64,000 nt of DNA from Vibrio celticus. Lineage in GTDB: Bacteria; Pseudomonadota; Gammaproteobacteria; Enterobacterales; Vibrionaceae. The translations under genes were made by a program, and so were the position numbers. How positions within the stretch are numbered: the stretch's first letter is position 1; every line of letters begins with the position of its first letter. The DNA lies in assembly GCF_024347335.1 (NCBI RefSeq), contig NZ_AP025463.1:2666001-2730000 (forward strand), read 5' to 3'. Of the stretch, positions 55,063-62,286 are shown piece after piece. A model generated the notes under the pieces. The model was not told where the DNA came from. It did no database searches and saw nothing but the letters and a program-made list of their open reading frames with translations.

Positions 55063-55320
55063 ATGACACAAGCTAACCAACAAGAAGTATACAACCAGGT
55101 TAAAGATGCGCTGATTGAGCTGTTCGAGCTTGATGCTGAAGATATCACGCCTGAAGCACACCTTTATCTTGATCTAGACCTAGACAGCATTGATGCGGTT
55201 GATTTGGTCGTTCACCTACAGAACGTAACAGGTAAGAAGATCAAACCTGAAGAGTTCAAAGCAGTACGCACCGTTAATGACGTTGTAGAGTCTGTGGTTG
55301 AACTATTGAAGGACGCATAA
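55063..55320 (+). CDS. Acyl carrier protein 2
   Basis: Acidic 85-residue carrier protein with Ser42 in LDLDLDSIDAVDLV. The two carriers are only distantly alike, suggesting different roles, such as starter loading and chain extension. The stop shares one base with the next ATG. Confidence 0.94.
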   Translation: MTQANQQEVYNQVKDALIELFELDAEDITPEAHLYLDLDLDSIDAVDLVVHLQNVTGKKIKPEEFKAVRTVNDVVESVVELLKDA

Positions 55321-55877
55321 TGCGTCCTCTGCTGACTTTACTGTCGGCAATCATACTTTTCACTTATCCAATAGCGGTTTACTTTGGACTCAACAAGTTT
55401 GGCCTACAAACCGTTGGTATCGTCTTGGCCGTTATCTTTGCTGTCCGTATTTTCACTGGCGGTCAGGCTAAAATCAAAGAGCTAAAACACTTAGCTTGGA
55501 TCAGTGGTAGTGCCGGGATTGTTCTGCTGGCATTAGGATTAACCTTCAAGCAGCATGGCTGGTTAACTTATTACCCCGTCATCGTTAACGTTTGTATGTT
55601 GGTTGTGTTCGCTTCAAGCCTTTGGCAACCGCAAACGATTATCGAGCGTCTTGCTCGACTCCAAGAGCCTGAACTTCCGCAAAGTGGCATTGATTACACA
55701 CGAAAAGTCACCAAAGTTTGGTGTTTGTTCTTTGTTGTTAATGGCTCTATTGCCCTTTATACCTGCTTCCAACCTCTTGAAATATGGACCCTATACAATG
55801 GCTTACTCAGCTATTTATTCGCAGGGTTACTCTTTGCAGGAGAGTGGGTAGTAAGACAGCGCATTCGTCAGAGTTAA
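55320..55877 (+). CDS. Aryl polyene cluster membrane protein (COG4648-like)
   Basis: Integral membrane protein of 185 residues with about six hydrophobic segments (for example LLTLLSAIILFTYPIAVYFG, IAWISG region, VWCLFFVVNGSIALYTCF). This family regularly sits between the carrier proteins and the ligase in aryl polyene clusters; its biochemical role is unknown to me. It overlaps the carrier gene by one base. Confidence 0.85.
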   Translation: MRPLLTLLSAIILFTYPIAVYFGLNKFGLQTVGIVLAVIFAVRIFTGGQAKIKELKHLAWISGSAGIVLLALGLTFKQHGWLTYYPVIVNVCMLVVFASSLWQPQTIIERLARLQEPELPQSGIDYTRKVTKVWCLFFVVNGSIALYTCFQPLEIWTLYNGLLSYLFAGLLFAGEWVVRQRIRQS

Positions 55878-55883
55878 ATTGTT

Positions 55884-57266
55884 ATGACACAAACCGTATC
55901 TTACATCTCGTTGTCTGAACTTCTCAGCCAAACAAGAGCCCCTGAATCGATTGTCTGCTTTGACGACAATAGCGAGATTACGTGGCAAACCTTTAACGCC
56001 GACTTATCTCAACTCGTGCACCTTTTATCTTCATCCCCTTTTCAACGAGTTGCGATTTGTACCCAAGACAGCTACCTATTTTCGGTGACCTTTTTGGCAT
56101 GTGCCGTCAGCCGCAAACACATCATTTTGCCAGGTAACTATCAACCTTGTGCGCTTGCCGAGCTGAGTGAACATTTTGACTGTCTGTTGGTTGATGAAGC
56201 GATTGGTGCAGTGGAAGTAAGTGAAGTTCGCAATATCCAAACCTTATTAGACACCGAAACCCGCGATCCTCTAACCGATAATCTTCCCGCCATTGTGTTA
56301 GCAGCAATCCAATTGACCCTATTTACTTCAGGTTCAAGCGGTACGCCGAAGGCAATCAATAAAACACTAGAACACCTAGATATTGAAACAGCTCAGCTAG
56401 ATAAGAACTGGGGAGAGTTGATCAAAGGCAATCGAGTTCACAGCACGGTTTCGCATCAACATATCTATGGTTTGCTGTTTAGAATCTTATGGCCGCTCTG
56501 TTCTGGCGTTCCATTTGCGAGAAACAACCTTGAGTACCCTGAGCAGATCCTTTCTCACGCCAATAAAAACTGTGTGCTGATCAGCAGCCCAGCTCTACTC
56601 AAACGATTAAAGCATGAGACCAATACCGCGCAGCTTGCTGGTGTGTTCTCTTCAGGTGGCCCATTACCGACTGAATCGGCTCACCAATCACAGAATCTGC
56701 TTGGTCATTTACCTATCGAGGTTTTTGGCAGCACAGAAACTGGTGGTATCGCATTTCGCCAGCAAGAGAGCGCTCAAACACCTTGGCAACTTTTTGACTG
56801 TATTGAGGCAAGTCTCAACAGTGAGAATTGCATTAAGTTATTGTCGCCCTACATCGATAACAATAACTGGTACCAAACCGCCGATGAGTGCGAAATGGTC
56901 TCGGAGAATCAATTTATATTGAAAGGCCGAACCGACCGAGTGATCAAGATAGAAGAAAAACGAGTATCTCTGGTTGAAGTCGAAAAACGACTAGAGCAAC
57001 TGCCTTGGGTAAGTGAATGCGTGGTGATTCCATTTGAAGAACCTGAGCGCTTAATCTTAGCGTCGGTTTTGGTATTATCAGACGAAGGCCAAGCGACACT
57101 CGCGACCATGAGCAGAGGCAAGTTCTGGTTGATGCTGCGTTCAGAACTCAGAAAATGGTTAGAGCCAATCGCCATCCCGAGAAAGTATCGTGTGGTTGAT
57201 GAGATTTCCCTCAACAGCCAAGGCAAGCGATTAACCTCTCATATCGAACAGCTAATAAAATCATAG
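55884..57266 (+). CDS. AMP-dependent aryl/acyl-ACP ligase
   Basis: ANL-superfamily adenylating enzyme of 460 residues. It has the P-loop LFTSGSSGTPKAINK (about 146-160), EVFGSTETGGIAFRQ (about 277-291), the hinge-region GRTDRVIKIEEKRVS and the C-terminal NSQGKRLTS with the likely catalytic Lys. It is the counterpart of ApeH, which loads the aromatic starter acid onto the carrier protein; here the starter would be a cinnamate-type acid from the ammonia-lyase. Confidence 0.9.
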   Translation: MTQTVSYISLSELLSQTRAPESIVCFDDNSEITWQTFNADLSQLVHLLSSSPFQRVAICTQDSYLFSVTFLACAVSRKHIILPGNYQPCALAELSEHFDCLLVDEAIGAVEVSEVRNIQTLLDTETRDPLTDNLPAIVLAAIQLTLFTSGSSGTPKAINKTLEHLDIETAQLDKNWGELIKGNRVHSTVSHQHIYGLLFRILWPLCSGVPFARNNLEYPEQILSHANKNCVLISSPALLKRLKHETNTAQLAGVFSSGGPLPTESAHQSQNLLGHLPIEVFGSTETGGIAFRQQESAQTPWQLFDCIEASLNSENCIKLLSPYIDNNNWYQTADECEMVSENQFILKGRTDRVIKIEEKRVSLVEVEKRLEQLPWVSECVVIPFEEPERLILASVLVLSDEGQATLATMSRGKFWLMLRSELRKWLEPIAIPRKYRVVDEISLNSQGKRLTSHIEQLIKS

Positions 57267-57355
57267 AAATCGCTTATCGTGTTTTACACTGAGTTTATCT
57301 TTTTATATTTTTGTCAAAACACCTATTTTCAGCCCAAGGATTCTAAGCACACGCT

Positions 57356-57718
57356 ATGGATAAGAGAAAGCCAAACATCATTGCTGTTGACACTGCAGAG
57401 AATGAATCGACCCTGACCCTCCATGTAACTGGAGACATCACCGATTTTAAGGGGCACTTCAAAAGCTTCCCTATTCTTCCGGGTGTTACACAGATTGATT
57501 GGGCGCTTTACTATGCAGTCCAAGAACTGAGTGTCCCTGGTTTCTTTAAAGGCATGGAAGTCATCAAATTCCAAGAACCGATCCTGCCAGACTCGACCAT
57601 TCAGTTGTCATTAAAGTGGGACGCTGACAAAGACAAACTGAGCTTTAGTTACACCTCAAACAACGGCGAACAGATTCACTCTTCAGGCAAAATGAAGCTG
57701 GGAGAGAAAAGTGAATAG
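57356..57718 (+). CDS. FabZ/ApeI-like 3-hydroxyacyl-ACP dehydratase
   Basis: Single hot-dog-domain protein of 120 residues. The catalytic-region motif GHFKSFPILPGVTQIDWA has His34 at the FabA/FabZ position, with Asp48 near the place of the usual acidic partner Glu. It would remove water from 3-hydroxyacyl intermediates to build the conjugated double bonds. It overlaps the next gene by 8 bases. Confidence 0.85.
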   Translation: MDKRKPNIIAVDTAENESTLTLHVTGDITDFKGHFKSFPILPGVTQIDWALYYAVQELSVPGFFKGMEVIKFQEPILPDSTIQLSLKWDADKDKLSFSYTSNNGEQIHSSGKMKLGEKSE

Positions 57719-59516
57719 CGCTCCCATCGAGGCTGTTTCTCAACCAACTCTAAAAGAAAGCAACTACAACGCTTGCTTCCTAATCCCGTGCTTTAATCAC
57801 GGTGCAACCATGCCTGCTGTGGTGTCGTCACTCCATCACTTTGAGTTGCCGATCATCATCGTCGACGATGGCAGTGAACTCACCACAAAACAGTTTCTGG
57901 CTCCCCTTGCAGAGAACTCAAACGTAACCTTGGTGACACTTGAACAAAACCAAGGCAAAGGCGGCGCAGTAAAGGCTGGCATCAAGCGAGCACAAGAGCT
58001 CGGCTTTAGTCATGCCATTCAAATTGATGCTGACGGGCAACACGACCTTGAAGCCTTGCCAGCATTAGTTGAGGCCTCACAAGCTAAGCCACAACGTCTG
58101 ATATCAGGCCAGCCTGTCTACGACGAGAGCGTGCCTAAAGCAAGGCTCTACGGGCGCTACGCGACGCACATCTGGGTATGGATAGAAACTCTATCTCTAT
58201 CGATTAAAGACAGCATGTGTGGCTTCAGAGCGTATCCAATCGATAAGACGCAAACCGTACTGAATAAATACGATGTAGGTTCGAGAATGGACTTCGATAT
58301 CGAGATTCTGGTTCGCTTGTATTGGGAAGGCTGTGACATCGACTTCGTTGAAACGCGAGTCATCTATCCTGAAAACGGCATATCTCATTTCGATGCGCTT
58401 TGGGATAACGTGAAAATCAGCTGGATGCACACGAGACTGTTTTTCGGCATGCTGCCGAGAGCACCAAAATTGATTGCTCGCCATTTCAAGACAGATTCAG
58501 TTAAAAGTGGGCAAAACCAAGATTCCTTGGCTGAATCAAACAAGAGCGAGTCAGAACAACCCCATTGGTCTCGCACTCAAGAACGCGGCACTGTACTGGG
58601 CATCAAACTGTTATTGGCTGTTTATACCTTGTTAGGCCGAGGCGTATTTAATCTTATTTTGCGCGGTGTGATGCGTTACTACCATCTAACGGGTAAGCGT
58701 GCGCGAAACGCCTCAGAACAGTACCTATTTCAACTTAAGGCGTACGCAGAGCAACAGAATATTGAGTTACCCGCTGAATTAACCAGTTATAACCATCTGC
58801 TCTCGTTTGGTCATACGATGCTAGATAAGTTAGCGGCATGGAAAGGTGATTTCTCGGTAGATAATTTGACGATTCATGGCCAAGACCAATTCGAAAGCAT
58901 GGTGGAAAACCAACAAGGTGTGCTGATTCTAGGATCTCACCTTGGCAATATCGAACTGTGCCGCGCCTTAGGCCGCAGACACTCGAACATCAAAATCAAT
59001 GCGCTGGTATTCACAGAGCACGCTGAACGTTTTAATTCAGTGATGAAAGCGGTCAACCCGCAGTCTGATTTAAACCTGATTCAAGTAACTTCAATGGGGC
59101 CAGACACCGCCATCTTATTGCAACAAAAGTTAGAGCAAGGCGAGTGGATTGTGATTGTTGGTGATAGAACTTCCACCAGCAAAGAGAGCCGTTCAGTATG
59201 GGCTGAGTTCTTGGGTAAGGAAGCACCCTTCCCTCAAGGGCCATTTATGTTAGCCTCGGTTCTCAAAGCGCCAGTATTCCTATTATTTGGGCTACGTGAC
59301 GACTCACAATCTAAACCGCACTTTAATGTCTATTTCGAGCATTTTAGCGACAAGATCGAGCTACCAAGAAAGACACGCGAACAATCTTTACAGCAAGTCG
59401 TGCAAAAATACGCAAATCGACTTGAGCACTACACACTGAAAGCACCGCTTCAGTGGTACAACTTTTTTAATTTTTGGACATTGAGCAAGCACCATGACGA
59501 AAAAGAATCCAAATAG
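57711..59516 (+). CDS. Glycosyltransferase family 2 fused to LpxL-like acyltransferase
   Basis: 601-residue fusion. The N-terminal domain (about 15-250) is a GT2/dolichyl-phosphate-sugar synthase-like domain (LIPCFNHGATMPAVVSSLHH, VDDGSE, DADGQHD). The C-terminal domain (about 290-590) is an LpxL/HtrB-type lysophospholipid acyltransferase with HLGNIE (HX4E) near 411 and a GDRTSTSKESRSVWAEFLG block. Such fusions occur in aryl polyene clusters and probably join the polyene to a glycan-lipid anchor. It overlaps the lyase gene by 23 bases. Confidence 0.92.
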   Translation: MNSAPIEAVSQPTLKESNYNACFLIPCFNHGATMPAVVSSLHHFELPIIIVDDGSELTTKQFLAPLAENSNVTLVTLEQNQGKGGAVKAGIKRAQELGFSHAIQIDADGQHDLEALPALVEASQAKPQRLISGQPVYDESVPKARLYGRYATHIWVWIETLSLSIKDSMCGFRAYPIDKTQTVLNKYDVGSRMDFDIEILVRLYWEGCDIDFVETRVIYPENGISHFDALWDNVKISWMHTRLFFGMLPRAPKLIARHFKTDSVKSGQNQDSLAESNKSESEQPHWSRTQERGTVLGIKLLLAVYTLLGRGVFNLILRGVMRYYHLTGKRARNASEQYLFQLKAYAEQQNIELPAELTSYNHLLSFGHTMLDKLAAWKGDFSVDNLTIHGQDQFESMVENQQGVLILGSHLGNIELCRALGRRHSNIKINALVFTEHAERFNSVMKAVNPQSDLNLIQVTSMGPDTAILLQQKLEQGEWIVIVGDRTSTSKESRSVWAEFLGKEAPFPQGPFMLASVLKAPVFLLFGLRDDSQSKPHFNVYFEHFSDKIELPRKTREQSLQQVVQKYANRLEHYTLKAPLQWYNFFNFWTLSKHHDEKESK

Positions 59517-61041
59517 CATCACCTTTGGTGCCGAACGCCTCACGATTGAGGATGTTGTCGCTATCTCACAAGGCGCAAAAGCCTCGATGAACTCAAGTGA
59601 AGCATTCACATCAAAAATCGACCGTGGTGTCGCTTTTTTAGAACGCCTATTGAAAGAAGAAGGCGTGATCTATGGTGTGACAACGGGCTACGGTGACTCA
59701 TGTACCGTTGCGATTCCGCCAAACCTAGTTGATGAACTACCACTGCATTTAACACGTTTTCACGGCTGTGGTTTAGGCGAAATACTGTCTCACGGACAAT
59801 CTCGTGCGGTATTAGCAACGCGCCTTTGTTCTTTATCGCAAGGTGTCTCTGGTGTGACTCACGATTTGCTCAACCAGATCGTTACTCTGATCAACCAAGA
59901 TATATCACCGCGTATTCCTCAAGAAGGATCGGTTGGCGCCAGTGGCGATTTAACGCCGCTGTCTTACTTAGCGGCTGCACTGATTGGTGAGCGCGATGTT
60001 ATCTACAAAGGCGAAGTTCGCCCTACAAGTGACGTCTACAAAGAACTAGGAATTAGCCCTATCAAGCTTAAGCCAAAAGAAGGCTTAGCATTGATGAATG
60101 GCACGTCAGTAATGACGGCTTTGGCTTGTATCGCCTACAAACGTGCGGAATATCTAGCGCAGCTATCAACTAAGATCACCGCTATGGTATCTGTGGGTAT
60201 GCAAGGTAACGATTTCCACTTCGATGAAGCGCTATTTGCTGTTAAGCCTCATCCAGGTCAACAGCAAGTTGCGGCATGGCTGCGTGATGACCTGCAAGCG
60301 GATCGCCCGCCACGCAACAGTGATCGCCTACAAGATCGTTACTCACTGCGTTGTGCACCGCACGTTATCGGTGTCGTTCAAGACTCACTACCTTGGCTAC
60401 GCCAAATGATTGAGAACGAGCTAAACAGCGCTAACGATAACCCGATTATCGATGGCGACAATGAACGCGTACTGCACGGTGGACACTTCTACGGTGGCCA
60501 TATCGCAATGGCAATGGATACACTAAAAACAGCGGTAGCCAACCTTGCTGACCTGCTTGATCGCCAAATGGCGCAGTTGATGGATTACAAGTTCAACAAC
60601 GGCTTACCATTTAACCTAACGGGTGTTGAAGGCGAACGTAAACCAATCAACCACGGTTTCAAAGCGGTACAGATTGGCGTTTCAGCTTGGACAGCAGAGG
60701 CATTGAAACACACCATGCCAGCAAGCGTGTTCTCTCGTTCAACCGAGTGTCACAACCAAGACAAAGTCAGCATGGGCACCATTGCGGCTCGTGATTGTCT
60801 GCGTGTTCTTGAACTGACTGAACAAGTAGCGGCAGCGTCACTTCTGGCGGGTACACAAGCGCTTGAGCTTCGTAAACGCCACAATGAGCTTGATGAGCAC
60901 CACATGAGTGAAAACCTAAAGCACATTCGCGATGAAGTACTTAAAGAGTTTGAATTTATCGTAGAAGATCGACCACTTGAAGGCGATCTACGCCACTTCA
61001 TGGCTCGTATTCAAAGTCAGCACTGGTCACTTTACTCATAG
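59494..61041 (+). CDS. MIO-type aromatic amino acid ammonia-lyase (HAL/TAL/PAL family)
   Basis: 515-residue lyase with the self-forming cofactor triad Ala149-Ser150-Gly151 in GSVGASGDLTPLSY, the catalytic Tyr60 in YGVTTGYGD, and SDRLQDRYSLRCAPHVIG and SVFSRSTECHNQDKVSMGT near the active site. The substrate-selectivity pair, His89-Leu90 in R. sphaeroides tyrosine ammonia-lyase and Ser-His in histidase, is Phe89-His90 here. Clustering with an aryl ligase and carriers argues for making a cinnamate or coumarate starter rather than histidine breakdown. Substrate is inferred, not shown. Confidence 0.92.
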   Translation: MTKKNPNSITFGAERLTIEDVVAISQGAKASMNSSEAFTSKIDRGVAFLERLLKEEGVIYGVTTGYGDSCTVAIPPNLVDELPLHLTRFHGCGLGEILSHGQSRAVLATRLCSLSQGVSGVTHDLLNQIVTLINQDISPRIPQEGSVGASGDLTPLSYLAAALIGERDVIYKGEVRPTSDVYKELGISPIKLKPKEGLALMNGTSVMTALACIAYKRAEYLAQLSTKITAMVSVGMQGNDFHFDEALFAVKPHPGQQQVAAWLRDDLQADRPPRNSDRLQDRYSLRCAPHVIGVVQDSLPWLRQMIENELNSANDNPIIDGDNERVLHGGHFYGGHIAMAMDTLKTAVANLADLLDRQMAQLMDYKFNNGLPFNLTGVEGERKPINHGFKAVQIGVSAWTAEALKHTMPASVFSRSTECHNQDKVSMGTIAARDCLRVLELTEQVAAASLLAGTQALELRKRHNELDEHHMSENLKHIRDEVLKEFEFIVEDRPLEGDLRHFMARIQSQHWSLYS

Positions 61042-61097
61042 AGTAGCTAACTTCATAAAGTAGCCAACCCTTTACGCAATATTGTTGAGAGCGATTT

Positions 61098-61601
61098 ATG
61101 TCTGAAATCCTTCATCCATTACAATCTGAGGTGACGCTTATCACCTCATTCCAAGACGCCGATCCAATGGGCGTGATCTACCATGGCAACTACTTCCGAT
61201 TTTTTGAAGAAGTTAGGCGCATAATGATGGATAAGATTGAGTACAACTACCATGAGATGAAGGATTCTGGCTACATGTGGCCGATCATCGACACGCGCGT
61301 AAAGTACATCAAAGCGATACCGTTTAATCATCAGATCAAGGTATCCGCTAAGTTAACTGAATGGGAAAACCGCTTGCGTGTTGACTACGAAATTCACGAC
61401 GCCAACACAGGTGCTCGTATGACGCGCGCCCACACCATGCAGGTTGCGGTAACCATTGAAGAGCAAGAGATGTGCTTCGCTTCGCCGAAAGTGTTTACCG
61501 ATAAAGTCGAGCACTGGCACCAGTTTGGTTGCTTACCTCTAGCCGATGGGCATCAATCTCAGGCCACTAGCCCACAGCAGGTGAATCATGAATCTGTTTA
61601 A
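61098..61601 (+). CDS. 4HBT-type hot-dog thioesterase
   Basis: 167-residue hot-dog thioesterase with the 4-hydroxybenzoyl-CoA thioesterase motif DADPMGVIYHGNYFRFFEEV (catalytic Asp near 22). It probably releases or transfers the finished polyene acyl chain, like ApeK in E. coli. The C-terminal tail overlaps the LolA-like gene by 14 bases. Confidence 0.9.
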   Translation: MSEILHPLQSEVTLITSFQDADPMGVIYHGNYFRFFEEVRRIMMDKIEYNYHEMKDSGYMWPIIDTRVKYIKAIPFNHQIKVSAKLTEWENRLRVDYEIHDANTGARMTRAHTMQVAVTIEEQEMCFASPKVFTDKVEHWHQFGCLPLADGHQSQATSPQQVNHESV

Positions 61602-62286
61602 ACGCAGCCGCAAACACATTAGCATCGCACTGCTAGGGCTTGCCTCAATGATGGCGAGTCACTTTTCTGGCGCTAGCGAGAACACGATTGCTGTCGGTTC
61701 TATTTCAGATCTACAAACCGTGTTAAGCGAAAATAGTATCGTTCGTGGAGAGTTCACTCAAACACGTAACATGGAAATGTTCGCTCAGCCTCTAACATCA
61801 CAAGGTACTTTCCTGTTAGACAAGTCGAATGGTTTGCTTTGGACACAAGCTACCCCCTTTCCTGTAAGCTTGGTGCTCACGGATAACAAACTGAGCCAAA
61901 GGTTTGCCGATCAACCCGCTAAAATCATCACCGACAAAGAAAACCCAATGGCGTTTTATTTCAGCCATATCTTCTTGTCAGTGTTTCACGGCGACACGCA
62001 AAAACTTCAAGAGCAATTCTCACTGTCATTTGAACCAGCGACTGCGAAAAATTCTGATGAAAGTGCAAACTCAAGTTCAGAATACACACGATGGACACTC
62101 ACTCTAAAGCCAAAGAATGCGCCAATGAACGCGGTGTTTGAAGCCATCATACTGCAAGGACAAGGTGACATTGAACGCATCGAACTTAGAGAAGTTCGTG
62201 GGGACAGCACAGTGATCGAATTTAGCCAGTTAAGCCATCTACCGGAAGTATTATCAGATGCTGAAGCGCAACAATTCCAATTCTAG
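61588..62286 (+). CDS. LolA-like outer-membrane lipoprotein carrier
   Basis: Periplasmic LolA-family carrier of 232 residues. A signal peptide (about 1-30, ISIALLGLASMMASHFSGAS) is followed by the LolA fold with VRGEFTQTRNMEMFAQPLTS and GTFLLDKSNGLLWTQATPFP. With the MMPL exporter it likely carries the lipidated polyene across the periplasm. It overlaps the exporter gene by 29 bases. Confidence 0.88.
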   Translation: MNLFKRSRKHISIALLGLASMMASHFSGASENTIAVGSISDLQTVLSENSIVRGEFTQTRNMEMFAQPLTSQGTFLLDKSNGLLWTQATPFPVSLVLTDNKLSQRFADQPAKIITDKENPMAFYFSHIFLSVFHGDTQKLQEQFSLSFEPATAKNSDESANSSSEYTRWTLTLKPKNAPMNAVFEAIILQGQGDIERIELREVRGDSTVIEFSQLSHLPEVLSDAEAQQFQF

